Source: Theobroma cacao
Lineage: Eukaryota > Streptophyta > Magnoliopsida > Malvales > Malvaceae
DNA length: 64,000 nt
Assembly: GCF_000208745.1 (NCBI RefSeq)
Contig: NC_030854.1
Location: forward strand, 16,452,617-16,516,616
Direction of reading: 5' to 3'
Within the stretch, counting starts at the first letter, position 1. Every line of letters begins with the position of its first letter. The notes beneath the pieces were generated by a model, which made no database searches, was not told where the DNA came from, and saw nothing but the letters and a program-made list of their open reading frames with translations. The position numbers were made by a program, and so were the translations under genes. Shown here in pieces: positions 1-11,115 of the stretch.

Positions 1-384
1 ATTGTTAACAAGTGTTATAGGATGAGATGAATTTGAAAATATCGACTTTACCTATTATATGTGATAAGCACAAGAGGATATAAATGGTTATGGAAATTGT
101 GACGTAAGCTTGGAGGGAAACCAAACGGTTGAGAATGATTAGTGTAGTAACCTTAAATATAGATGAATAACATTGATTAAGTAAACTCCAACAGCCACCG
201 TGCCATGGTGCTAAGAACACTTCATGTCTAGAACACATGAATAAAATGAGACAGATGTGAAGTTGAACTTACGAGTTGACCTAAAGTCATTGAACTTGAT
301 TTTGAGTTTTGTTAACTAGAGTTTTAAGGTTTTGGAAGGTATCAATATGAATGAGTTAAAGCTGAAATGGTTAAAAATGTTCCC

Positions 385-545
385 TTCAGGGGGGGAGCAA
401 AAAGGTCTAGGGTTCGAAACTTGGCGAGAAGGTCCTGCAGGGCTTGTCGTGCCCCCCTTAGGCGCGGGGTTCCGAGTAAGTCAAGTGATGGGGATCCAGA
501 CATAACAAAACCTTAGAGTTGGCCCCGAAGGGGATGCCACATAAA
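385..545 (+). other. GC-rich island with a pol III B-box-like motif, possible SINE remnant
   Basis: The island contains GGTTCGAAACT at 411-421, close to the tRNA/SINE B-box consensus GGTTCGANNCC, followed by a G/C-rich segment unlike its AT-rich surroundings. No convincing A box, poly-A tail or target duplication was found. It may be a decayed tRNA-derived SINE or simply a GC-rich part of a retroelement interior. Confidence 0.2.
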
Positions 546-1959
546 CGGCTAAGTTACAGGTTAAGTGATCACATGTTGTGAGACATAAGTTTAAGATAGA
601 CATAAGTTACAGGCTAAGGGAGAATGATGTTATGTTCATATGAAAAAGTGGAACAAAGGATGATTGAAGTTGACCTTGATAATGAAGTCAGATAATGAAA
701 CTTTCCTAATATATTATGTAAAATTAGAATTCGAAAATGCTTGAGGCATACATGATTCAAATGAGTCTAAGTCTTAAGTGACAAATCAATATCGGAACGC
801 AAAAAGGATACAAGGTAATATAGAGGCATGAAGGATAATCAAGGAAAAAGGATGACTCTTAGGAATTGTGGTATTGCATAAGATGCAATGATCAAGTTAA
901 GATAAATCTTTGAGGCATCAATGGGATTATAAAGCATACATGCATAATAGATTATAATTCAATGGAGATGACATTATGATGCAATGATATATAGTACAAG
1001 GAAACTTAAGCATATAATTGGAAATAATAAGAAGAGAGTATAAGATGCAAAACTATGCACAGGTATGATGAGAATTTGTATGAATTATGAAGATTATTCT
1101 ATTGAATCTTGGTTATGGATGGGAATGAACAAAGAGAAATTAATCTAAAGGTATTTAAAAACAGAGACCCGTATACATAATGAGGAATATGGACATTTGA
1201 ATGTGCGTGTACACGTATGTGTGGAGTTAATGATGTACTCAACTAAAATGAAGAATCGTTTTAGTGGTTCAAGATTTGAACTTAACATATTTGATGAGTT
1301 GTATAGATAATGTAATGATCAAGAATCTTATCAGAAGTCGATTTATGATGACCTAAGGAATTTTGGGGAAATAGTTAAGGGAAAGTAATCTATAGTGCGA
1401 TTAAGCCATATGAGATGGACTAATAGGATTAAGAAGATTGAAATTTCCTAAATGCAAGGTAAACATGAAGTATGTGGAAATAATTGAAGCCATTAATCTT
1501 CCCTAACGTTGAAGATATGTACAGGAATGAGTATGGCATGTTAATGATGTTGTAAACTACACAATAGTGTATGAGGATAGGATGAATGAATGAAAGTCAA
1601 GAAATTTGATATGGAATAAAGTAATAAGATAGTGATTGGTATACCTAAATAAGTATAAAATGCGATCGAAATTGGTATGATTGAGATGGAGTTATGGTTC
1701 AAGTTTAATGATAGTAATAGAAGCATGCTTGGTGTCTTGATATAAGAGATCAAAATTATAAAGGTTACTGTTGATCTGATTTTAAAGGATAAAAATAGAC
1801 ATAAGTGAAGTACTCGAGTTGAATTGGAGGTAAATGAGGTGAACAAATCAAAATTCCCAATAACGGGGAGGACATAAGAAATCGAGCATTAGATGAGAAA
1901 ACAATACCATCACTTTTTCTTTGAGTTCGGTAAATGAAATTTTGAGGTCAAAATTTAAT

Positions 1960-1976
1960 TTTAAGGGTGGTAGTGC
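1960..1976 (+). promoter_or_regulatory. Polypurine-tract-like run before an LTR
   Basis: The sequence TTTTAAGGGTGGTAGTGC lies directly before the LTR start at 1977. In gypsy elements a purine run at this place primes plus-strand DNA synthesis. The run is interrupted by T residues, so it is either decayed or a weak match. Confidence 0.4.
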
Positions 1977-3095
1977 TATCAAGCCTAGCTCTACAATATG
2001 TTTATTATGCCATTCTTACATAAGAATGCATGTTTGCTTACTTGGGTACCTCGAAAATTGTTAAAGGACAGCAATGTACCAAATGGTACAATTAAGTTGC
2101 ATTAAGCCTTGAACTAGTCCAAATAGATATTTTAAGATGAAATTGAGAATTTTAAAACCCCAAAATGACTTAAAATCGTGATTCAGAGTTCGAGGATCGA
2201 TTTGGAGTCAAATTGGAATTTTCATGACTTAGGGGCAAAATGGTCATTTTGCCACCCGAGGTTAAAATTGGAATGTTGGAAGAAGTTTTTGACCAAGATT
2301 GACTATTTAGAACATAATTTGAGTTTGAGAAGTGAAAATTTTTAATTTCGGCATTTTTTTGAGCATAAATGCCAAATAGTCATTTTGCCACCCCAGGGGC
2401 AAAATTGGAATTTTACACCACCCAACACTTGTCCAGCACATGGATTTTTTCCAATATTATCATGGATAATTGAGAAAATTTAAGTGGTGGAGAGAGATTG
2501 CTTAATGGGTAATAATGACACATGGACCAATGGAATGGTGACATGTGTCAATTTTTCATCCATTTATTATTTTCCCTATAAATTAGCACAAAATCAGCCC
2601 ATTTCTCTTCATATGGCCGGCCAAAGCAAGAACAAAGGAAGAAAAGAAAGAACAAGAACCCTAGGGTGAAAATTCAAGAGAAAATTGGTGGATTTCAAGT
2701 AATCAAGCAATCAAATGTAAAATTTCTTGATTTTGACTTGTGATATACCTTTCCCATACATTCTTTTGCATTTTTCATAGTTGAATCACATGATTTCATG
2801 ATGGGTATCTTGCTGGCTGAACACTTAGAGAGAGGTTTTGACGCTTAACTCGGTTAAAATAATCATGATGGGTTTCTCAAATGCCCTTTTGAGAAAAAAT
2901 TATTTTTTTATTGTTTTGATTTGGAAATAGTTTATAGTATCTCAAAACATAATTTTAGTGACTAATACTCATAGGGGAAGCGAGAAAAATTGATGTTAAG
3001 CCTTGCAAGGTTTCGGTTGACATTCTAGGTAATGAATGTCTATCGGGATGTCGCGGCGGTTGTCACGGGCTCGATGGGAGTTCCGGGTCATGACA
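1977..3095 (+). mobile_element. Gypsy-type LTR with a large internal deletion
   Basis: Positions 1977 to about 2850 match the first ~880 bp of the complete solo LTR at 13641-16654. The match then jumps to that LTR's last ~220 bp (LTR 16430-16654 versus 2880-3095), so about 1.9 kb is missing. The left end reads TATCAAGCC where the intact copy has TGTCAAACCC, a TG to TA change. The right end is GGGTCATGACA. A run like a polypurine tract lies to the left and a primer-site-like motif to the right. Confidence 0.75.
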
Positions 3096-3298
3096 ATTCT
3101 ATTAGTATCAGAGCTTTTGGTTTTAAGGATTAGAGCTTTTGGGTTTAAAGTTGTTTTAAAGTTATTTTAAAAAAACTACAGTGTTAGTGTGGCCTCGAGT
3201 TAAGTTAGGTTTGATGGAATAGAATACGTGCATCTGCATATAGAATTTGGAATTGTTTAGACTCGTTATGTTTCTTTTTATAGATCTTACGGGAGCAT
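3096..3298 (+). other. Short remnant of retroelement 5' leader
   Basis: Apart from the primer-site-like motif, this spacer holds a repeated GATTAGAGCTTTTGG-type phrase and no coding potential. It separates the two opposite-facing LTR copies and forms the loop of the inverted repeat 1977-4134. Confidence 0.4.
3101..3114 (+). promoter_or_regulatory. Primer binding site-like motif (tRNA-iMet type)
   Basis: Six bases after the LTR end is ATTAGTATCAGAGC, matching the plant retrotransposon primer site TGGTATCAGAGC at most positions. It suggests that the LTR at 1977-3095 once served as a 5' LTR. The interior that follows lasts only about 185 bp before the inverted LTR copy starts. Confidence 0.55.
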
Positions 3299-4134
3299 AA
3301 GATACCCATCATTAAATCATGTGATTCAACCATGAAAAATGCAAAAGAATGTATGGGAAAGGTATATCACAAGTCAAAATCAATAAATTTTACCTTTGAT
3401 TGCTTGATTACTTGGAATCCACCAATTTTTCTCTTGAATTTTCACCGTAGGGTTCTTGTTCTTTCTTTTCTTCCTTTGTTCTTCTTTGGCCAGCCATATG
3501 AATGAGAAATGGGCTGATTTTATGCTGATTTTTAAGCCCAAAAATAAAAGGATATAAATTTGACACATGTCACCATTCCATTGATACATGTGTCATACTT
3601 AGCCATTAAGCAATCTCTCTCTACCACTTAAAATTTCTCAATTATCCATGATAATATAGGGTAAAATCCATGTGCAGGACAAGTGTTGGGTGGTGTAAAA
3701 TTACAATTTTGCCACTAGGGTGGCAAAATTACCATTTTACCCTTATGCTCCAAAAAATATCGAGATTACAATTTTTCACTTCTTAACCTCAAATCATGCT
3801 CCAATAAGTCAAATGTGATTAAAATCTTTCACAAAAATTTCCATTTTGTCCTCGAGTGACAAAATTACCATTTTACCCATAGATAGTGAAATTTTTGGTT
3901 TGACTCCAAATTGATCCTTGAACTCCAAATCACCATTTTAAATCATTCTTGGGCTGTAAAATTTTCAAATTCATCTTAAAATCTCTATTCATACTAGTTC
4001 AAGGCTTAATTCAACTTAATTGTACCATTTGGTACAATACCGTCCTTTAACGATTTTCAAGGTACCTAAGTAAGTAAACATGCATTCTTATGTAAGAATA
4101 GCATAATAAATATATTGTAGAGTCGGGCTTGAGA
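3299..4134 (-). mobile_element. Inverted, 3'-truncated copy of the same LTR
   Basis: Read on the minus strand, this is the first ~835 bp of the LTR seen at 1977 and 13641, starting at 4134 with TCTCAAGCCC and running to the GATGGGTATC phrase at 3299-3310. It lacks the LTR 3' part. With the plus-strand copy it makes an inverted repeat with arms of about 830 bp and a spacer of about 450 bp. The copies differ by many substitutions and small indels, so they were not made by one very recent event. Confidence 0.75.
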
Positions 4135-4553
4135 TTTACGTTGCTTATAATTATTTTATGTCATTATAGGAGTAGGATTAAAAAGTTATTTGAATTGGTG
4201 AAGAAAGGTGCATAATGGGCTGTTGCTTTATTTACATATGTTTCGGTTTTTGAAGCATATCTCCCACTACAGAAGTTCAAATAATATGATTTTTGAATCA
4301 TTAGAAAGATAAGAGGCAGGGCTTCAACTTTGGTGTTTACCATTTTTTCCCAGTTCTGACGGGAAGGTGGTTAAAATCTTTGTCAAAGTGAAAGTATTGT
4401 TCCAAAAGAATAAATTTGGACAGAACATTTGAGCGCCGCGACGCTGGAAATTGAGAGTCGCGACCCTCACCATAATTTCCAAAAATAACAAGCTTAGGGG
4501 ATTTTTGAAGCTAAGGCTTTTGAGGGCTACTTAAGAGACCTCTTTCAGAGGAT
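4135..4553 (+). mobile_element. Fragment of an Athila-like LTR
   Basis: Phrases such as ATTAGAAAGATAAGAGGCAG with the following GCTTCAACTTTG, and the GCGCCGCGACGCTGG segment, have counterparts in the Athila-like LTR at 27760-27900 and 39990-40260 (attagaaagctaagagacaa; caccgcggcgctcgacgac). The right boundary is approximate; homology changes to another LTR family between 4540 and 4560. Confidence 0.45.
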
Positions 4554-6552
4554 TTTGGACCTTTTCCAAGTGTCAAAAGAGTAAAAAGATTGCACAAGAA
4601 AAGGAGGAAGACAAGTGGCCTTGTTAAGAGCATTATTGTAATTGCATGAAAAATTAGATAAGCTTTAACTATAAATATCTACTCTTCAGCAGCTTTCTTC
4701 ATTTTTTTTCCAACAGCTTTTTCTTCCCATCTTTCTCTTCATCTCACGTTTTTTCATCCTCCATGGGAGTTCTCTTCAAGCTTCCGTAACTCTCTCTCTC
4801 AAGTTACTCTCAAATTTCATGCTTTTGTGCACCTTTTCACAAGCCCTTTATGCTTTTTTACTCTTTCACCTTAGAAACCCTCCAAAGTCTTAAACTAATA
4901 CTTTCTCTCAGTAACTAGGTGTTCTAGAGAGAGAAAGAAAGACTCTCTATAATAGTTTGAGAATTCTTGAGGAAGAATCCAATTACAAATGTAGCAAGGT
5001 GAGTATTGAAATAGAGTTGATATTTTTAGTTGTTGAGAATGGCTGGTGGCTAGATCTGTAAGTGTTTTGTAGTTACGGTGATTTATTCATTTTAGTGTGA
5101 TTAGAATAGTGAAAATAGATAGTCACTTAATGGTAGTTGGAAACTAGTTAGGAATAACTAGCAAAACATGATTTAGGATATAGCTTCTAGAACTATATTT
5201 ATGTGAATTGAGTTAATTGTGATGCTATTATAATGATAGGTTCCAACGAAGCTCCACCGCCCCATTTGGACCATTAGAGGATGTTGGAATTGGGTAAAGA
5301 TTTAACAAATACCGGTGAGTGAACCTGCACTAAAAGGTTTTGGGTAGATGTACATACGTTTGAATGAATCACTTGAATTGTTTAAATTGTCTTTTCTTCA
5401 AATTGCATACAGGAACAAGCCTTTAACGAAACGTTTTCCTTGCGTTGTCAAATGTGATTGTAATGAATTTGTAAAATCCCTTTATATGTTGATATATATA
5501 TATATATATATGTATAGTACATTAGTAGATAATATTGTGTAATGAATATAACCGTGCGTGTGCGCGATGTGGGGGATGCACATGTCGGTAATGACAAGCT
5601 GTGGGAGTGTGGAGGATGACATAGTTGTGCGCGATGTGGGGGTGCACACGATGACTCCAACTATATGCATAAGTGGGGGTTGCACATGAGTTGGGTGAGG
5701 CGGCAATGATATGCATGCTGAAGTATGTATATTTATATATGTATGTTATAGAAAGTTTATTAAAATATTTGTGATTGGGTTGTATGTTGGCATTGTTAAT
5801 TTCTGTCATATTTTCCACTTCTTTAACATCATGGTTGATCATGAATTTCCAATGTCAAAGGATTAATTTATCTAGTTTGAAATGAGAGGTTTTAACGAGA
5901 AACCCTCGTGCAGTTGAGAGAAACCCTTGTGCAATTGAGAGGAACCCTCGTGCAGATGATGATATGTACCTAAAATACATTGCAATGAGAATGCCTTTCC
6001 GCTGCAGCGAGAATCTGTCATTATGCTACCTTGCTTGGATAATTGCCGAAAATTTTCTTTCTTTCCGATTTCATGTTGAACATGATTCCTTCATTATTAA
6101 ATGATTTAATAATCAAAGGTTTCAGATCAGGAAACAGTCGGAACCTAGGTCGAGGTGTTCATGTATATTCATCTCCTAGGTAGGTATCTCGGCATTCAAT
6201 AGCTGAACCTCCGCCAAGGTCACTCTGTTGGAAGTTAAGAGTCATTTGTTTGTGAATACGTTCGTGTGATGTAAAGTATTAAGATAGGTGTCTTAGACAA
6301 GGTATGTATATTGTGATTGGTAATGCCACCACGAGTTGCAATGGTTAACATTATTTTGGGTTAATGTGAAATGTAGTTTTTGATTGCTATAGCACATTAG
6401 TTAGGTACTTATACGTTGGAAGTATGAAAGTTGACTTTAAGAATAGTTGATGGAATAATGAGCAGAATTATATAAATAGGCTTGCTTGGGCTTGGTGGGC
6501 TATGCTCATTGGGTCCATGCGCCGATCATGGCTCGAAATTTGGGTCGTGACA
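4554..6552 (+). mobile_element. 5'-truncated gypsy LTR of the GGGTCGTGACA family
   Basis: The sequence follows the solo LTR at 53573-56291 from its internal GTGTCAAAAGAGTAAAAAGA segment to the shared terminus (cttgcttgggcttggtgggc ... GGGTCGTGACA at 6552). It holds a (TA)n run near 5490-5512, a GATGTGGGGG minisatellite (5550-5700) and one CGCTGCAGCGAG palindrome near 6000. The first part of the LTR is missing. At 6553 the sequence becomes an inverted LTR of a different family. Confidence 0.7.
5550..5700 (+). repeat. GATGTGGGGG minisatellite in an LTR
   Basis: Three to four degenerate units of roughly 35-45 bp, each with a GCGCGATGTGGGGG-like core followed by TGCACA. The same unit recurs at 32457-32640 and, inverted, at 49275-49465, always at the corresponding place in an LTR. 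Confidence 0.7.
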
Positions 6553-7996
6553 GTGCCATTCGACTTACTCTCGACGTCTCGGTTTGTCAAAATCGTTTTC
6601 AAAACCAAATCAAGGTTTCAAGACTTTTGCTTTAAATCATTTGAAAAAAAGGTTCGATAACATTTCAAATTGCTTTTCACATTAAAATGCATGGTGTAAA
6701 CATTTGTATAAAGATCAGACTAAAACCGGCTCTCAAAAATTTGTGTTTAAACCATTTAACAAATGCATTTAACTATGCATGTCACACAAAAATACAAGGC
6801 ACGGATTTGATGCAACACATTGCAAAAGGCTTGTTTCCCGGTATCTAAAACACTTTACATATAAGTGTATAGATAGTATACACAAACAACTTCTAAATCA
6901 ATTTGCATCCATAATTGCCTATCATTTCTACCAGCTCATACTTTCCATAATAGCAGTGTATAAATCATTGCAAACTATGTATTCAAATCACTTATCATTT
7001 TCTAGCAACTCATGCTTTCCACAAAAACGGAATAATTGATTACAAATCCATTTAAAAATCACCTACCGAGGCTAACAACTCATGCTATCCATAATTGCAT
7101 TTAAAGAAAACCAGCAACGTTAATTAAACATATATCAATGCATAGTTTATGGAACTTTTGAAATAGACACCCCCTACTCACTTTACAATGGCGGGATATT
7201 ACTTCGCCACTAATATTTCCTCGAATGCTTACTTTATGCTAGCAGCAATAATCCTTGCTTTGTCAACTTCCTAACATCATTTCAATCCAATACCGTTCAT
7301 AAGTCTTGCTGCCAATATATTCCATATTCGCTATTTGCATTTAATTCTATAATCCCCTATTTTATTCTTAAGAGATAGCCGTTTACATTTAATCCTTAGT
7401 GTAAACTTTGAATTACACAAACCCGACATCTTTTTTATGACTTCAAATGCCCACATCAATCTTTCTAATAATATTTATCATATTCACTATTATTTTCATA
7501 CTAAATCCGATTTCACCTAGTAATTTCTAAGCTTATATGCACCATTATTTACATTTAGCATGCTGCCACTAAGTACAATATCAATTCCATTCATGTTACA
7601 CCAACATTCTTAACCTTTCAAATCTTTCAAAACAACATATGTCTACGAATTTCATTTTTCAAGCTTTCAACTACCATAATTGTCTCCTAACTGTACTTAA
7701 GGCATCACACAATCATTTCACATTGCATGCCTTACCTTTGTGATGGATGGGATCTTGCATGCAACCTCAATGTTCTTCCAATGTTCCAATCACCAAGCTG
7801 CCAACATTATGCACAATTAATTTCTTAATGATCTTACCAATCATAAGCTTTAAAACACAATATTATGCTTATCGTTTCTCTTTCACTTTGAATCTATCAT
7901 GCCTCCACGTGTTTGGTGGCTTGCATGTCACTAAATCCTCTCCAATCAACCCAATCTTTGCTACCACAAAACATCTCTTAAGGCTACCAACTCATT
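6553..7996 (-). mobile_element. Long gypsy LTR (TGTAAC family), first exposed part
   Basis: On the minus strand this matches the LTR at 41306-45248 (positions below about 44138) and the inverted copy at 58200-59600. The LTR continues at 24169 after the Sirevirus-like element that splits it. The LTR 3' terminal ~1.1 kb, expected left of 6553, is absent and replaced by other LTR fragments. Confidence 0.75.
7992..7996 (+). repeat. Target-site duplication of the Sirevirus-like element, left
   Basis: TCATT here and CCATT at 24169-24173 flank the two LTRs with one mismatch. The uninterrupted homologue near 59600 supports the junction. Confidence 0.65.
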
Positions 7997-8474
7997 TGTT
8001 GGCTCCATTAGTTTTTGATGATAATAAAACAATCCCACTTATTTGTGTCTAATTCGTTTATTTAAGTGTGTAGGAAATTATTATATGAAATTAATCTTTT
8101 GACCTTTCAAAAAGTATTTTTGAAAGAAAAAGAAGGGTAAATTCAACAAGATATAACTGAATAACAAGGAGGAAGCTTATTGGTGAAACAAAGAAGAACA
8201 TTGGTTGACCAAATTTCAAATTGGAGAAATAGAGGGCTAAAAAGTTTGAGAAACAATACCAACTTAGTCAACCAAGTCAGTCGACTAAGTGTCCTCTGCT
8301 AGAATCTGCAAACCAAAAATAGAATCAACTTAGTCAACCAAGTTAGTAGACTAAGAGCTTTTTGTTTGCAACTTGAACCAGAGCATTACAAGACAGATTA
8401 ACGGTTAGAACTCATCTTCAACTGTTTCCAATAGGCATAAACTGCCTAACTGCCATCAGAGTTGCATCTCCAAG

Positions 8475-8482
8475 TATAAAAG
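8475..8482 (+). promoter_or_regulatory. Probable TATA box of the 5' LTR
   Basis: TATAAAAG, preceded by CCAAG, is in a conserved position in both LTRs (also 23571-23578). It is the expected pol II promoter of the element. Transcription would start some 25-35 bp downstream. Confidence 0.6.
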
Positions 8483-8716
8483 GGTCTTGCAATAATGAGA
8501 AAGAAGTTTTTTGAAGCTTTGAATGAGATTTGAGCTATAGAAAGTTGAAAAACCAGAAAAGCTTCACCGCACTTGTCTGCACCTCAACGCCTACTCTTTG
8601 CATTTGTGATTAGCACTTAATCCTGTACCAATTAGATCATCGAGTGATCATAGGTACTTTCTTTTACTACTTCTTCTTGTATATTTAGAGTGAGGGAGTC
8701 ACTCTAAGGGGTTGTT

Positions 8717-8835
8717 CAAGCTTGGAAAAGCTTGAATGCTATAGGTTGTGGTTGAGCCTTGGAAAACCACTTTGGGTTTTAGTTTAGCCTGGGAAAAACT
8801 AGTGTAAAGGTTGTGGCTAAGCCTGCGAAAAGCCA
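8717..8835 (+). repeat. Series of four short hairpins in the Sirevirus-like LTR
   Basis: Inverted repeats follow one another: CAAGCTT/AAGCTTG (8717-8734), GTGGTT/AACCAC (8748-8770), AGTTT/AAACT (8781-8800) and TGGCT/AGCCA (8814-8835). The last three share a GCCTNNGAAA-like loop. The matching set in the 3' LTR (about 23813-23932) is conserved in layout. Repeated palindromic motifs in the LTR are known for Sireviruses; their role is not settled by this sequence. Confidence 0.7.
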
Positions 8836-9044
8836 TTGTAAAAGCTTGGTGGAAGCTTGTGAATTTCACCGGATTCTTAGTGAATTGTTAGGAAAATCCT
8901 TGGTTGGATAATCAAGGTAGTGGATGTAGGTCTTGGATCGAACCACTATAAATTGCTGTCCATTGTCTACTCTATTTTTACTTTCTTTGTTTTGGAAATT
9001 AGTTCCTCACCCCCCCTCTAGCACATATTAACAGGACCAACAAT

Positions 9045-9056
9045 TGGTATCAGAGC
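9045..9056 (+). promoter_or_regulatory. Primer binding site of the Sirevirus-like element
   Basis: TGGTATCAGAGC, exactly the plant iMet-tRNA primer complement, two bases after the 5' LTR end. Confidence 0.92.
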
Positions 9057-9100
9057 TAGTTCTCTGTTTTTAAGGCTTAACATCCTTTGGGAGGATCCAA

Positions 9101-10735
9101 ATGGCTTAACAAAAAACCATAGTTGCTAAGGGACAATCAATAAACAGACCACCTCCATTTGATGGCTCTAATTATCCTTATTGGAGCACTAGAATGTCAA
9201 TCTATATTAGGGCTATAGATTACGAAATGTGGGATGTCATAACTGAGAGACCCTTTATGCCCTCAACGATAAATGCAGTTACAAATAAGTTGATGCCTAA
9301 GCCAAGGTCAGAATGGACTGAGGGTGAAACTAAGAAGGTTCAAGTAAACTTCAAGGCCATCAACACATTACATTGTGCCTTGACCCCCACTAAATTTAAC
9401 AAAGTCTCAAGCTGTACAATAGCTAAACAAGTGTGGAAAAAACTTAGAATAATCCATTAAGGGACTTATCAAGTAAAGGAGTCCAAAATTACTCTCTTAA
9501 CACATAGCTTTGAAATGTTCAAAATGGAGCCTGGTGAAGACATCACCAGCATGTTTGATAGGTTTACAAATATTACAAATAAGTTAAGTCAACTAGGCAA
9601 GCCTATCCCTGAACATGAATTAGTTAAGAGACTCCTTAGATGCCTACCAAAATCCTGAAAACCAAAAGTCACTACCATTAGAGAAGCTAAAAACCTGAAC
9701 ATCATCACTCTCGATGAGATATATGGTCTCTTCTCAATCATGAGCTAGAACTTAAGGAAGAAGAAGAAGAAGACCAAAGAGAAGCAAAGGGAAAGAAAAA
9801 TAGCATTGCACTTAAAGCCAACATTCTTGAAGAAGAGCTGGAAGAGCTTTCCTGTGATGATGATGAAGATTTAGCTCTAGTTGCAAGAAAATTCAGAAAA
9901 CTAATGAGCAGAAGAAATCGAAGGCTAACTAGAAGAGGTTTCAGGAAAGACCAGGGTGCTTCATGGAAAATTAGGAATAAAAATGACTCCAACAAAAAGG
10001 AGGAGATGATCTGCTACGAATGCAAGAAACTTGGTCACTTCAACTCCGAGTGTCCATTGTTGAAAGATGAAACCTCCAAGAAAAATAAGAGATCCAAAAA
10101 AGCAATGGTGGCTGCTGCATGGTCGGATAGTGACACATCAAGCTCTGAAACTAATGATTAAAAATCTAAGTAAAGAGCAAACATTTGTCTAATGGTACAA
10201 GAGGATGAAACAGAGGTATCCTTATCCCCCTACATTAATTCTTATGATAATTTACAGGATGAATATGAATGCCTTTATGATGAATTTGAAAAACTTTTTT
10301 CAAAATACAAATCATTGAAGAAAAAGGCTGCATTACTTGAAAATGATTTAGAACAAATCAAACAAGAATTCACCACTGTTTTTTGAGCAAAGAAATATTT
10401 TGCAAGCTGAGTTAGAACACTCAAAAACAGACTTTGAGTCTTTAAAACAAGAGCTAGAAAATACGTTTGAAACCTTACAAATAACTTTTGATGAAAACAC
10501 AGCTTTTAAATGTTTGAAAAATGAATCTTCAAAAAGAGATGCATACCACAATAAATATTCAACTAAAGCATTATCTACATGTTATGATTATGGTAAACAA
10601 GGTCATTTGTCATATGACTGTTTCAAGAAAAGGAAAGTGCAAAAAGTTAAGAAAATTTGGGTTCCTAAGGGATCTTTTGCTGCAACTAACACTCAAGGAC
10701 CCATCAAAGTATGGGTACCTATAAAGAAAAACTGA
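9101..10735 (+). pseudogene. gag: gag pseudogene of the Sirevirus-like element
   Basis: Would encode the particle protein that packages the element's RNA. The likely start ATG at 9101 is followed two codons later by TAA. A retrotransposon gag domain (UBN2 type; PPPFDG then NYPYWSTRMSIYI) begins at about 9148. A CX2CX4HX4C zinc knuckle lies at 10012-10053, then a Lys/Glu-rich coiled-coil-like tail typical of Sirevirus Gag. A second knuckle at 10580-10621 has its second Cys replaced by Tyr. Stops occur at 9107, 9458, 9655, 10159, 10171 and 10384, with frameshifts near 9735 and 10390. The frame ends at 10735, about 80 bp before the protease motif. Confidence 0.85.
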
Positions 10736-10799
10736 ATTCTACTTTATAGGTTGAGCTGAACTTAAAAGAGACATGTTCAAGAGCTCAATTTGGGAAGAA

Positions 10800-11115
10800 A
10801 CAGCCTTGGTACTTGGATAGTGGCTATTCACAGCACATGACAAGACATAAAGAGCTGTTTGCTCAGTTGAAAAAGAGAAAGGGAGGAACCGTATCCTTTG
10901 GAGATGATTCAAAAGGTAAAATCCATGGTATTGGTACAGTTGGTAAGAGTCCTCAAACTCAAATTAGTCATGTGTTGCTAGTTAAAGGCTTAAAGCATAA
11001 TCTTCTAAGTATTAGTCAATTATGTGATAAAGGATTTAAAGTATGCTTTGATTCAATTAAATGTGAAGTGATTGATATGAGTACAAATAAAATCTCATTT
11101 GTAGGAAAAGGTTGA
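10800..11115 (+). pseudogene. pol: Aspartic protease region of pol
   Basis: A copia protease that would cut the polyprotein. The WYLDSGYSQHMT motif places the catalytic Asp-Ser-Gly at 10816-10824; most plant copia elements have Cys where Tyr follows the Gly. The core LLSISQLCDKGF segment usual before the integrase part is present. The frame is open to 11115, then shifts by one base into the integrase frame near 11110. The upstream link to gag is broken. Confidence 0.85.

Larger units (their letters stand above)
1..1976 (+). other. 3' interior of an LTR retrotransposon, non-coding
   Basis: No open frame of useful length and no recognisable gag or pol motif is seen on either strand. The stretch is AT-rich and ends in a purine run next to an LTR start at 1977, so I read it as the far 3' interior of an LTR element whose remainder lies left of the window. 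A GC-rich island sits at about 385-545. This is positional inference; no homology to the other interiors in the window was found by eye. Confidence 0.35.
7997..9042 (+). repeat. 5' LTR of the Sirevirus-like element
   Basis: Starts TGTTGGCTCC and ends ACCAACA, 1046 bp. It matches the 3' LTR at 23093-24168 with scattered substitutions (about 8 in the first 125 bp compared) and lacks about 30 bp near its end (around 9008). It holds a TATA box, two copies of a CTTAGTC...GACTAAG motif and four hairpins at 8717-8835. Confidence 0.93.

Noticed and set aside
385..545. tRNA gene
   Set aside because: Only a B-box-like motif is visible; no A box, anticodon arm or acceptor stem can be folded by eye.
1977..4134. 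MITE or microRNA hairpin
   Set aside because: The arms match a known LTR in the window and the arm length is far above that of a MITE or a microRNA precursor; a rearranged LTR explains it.
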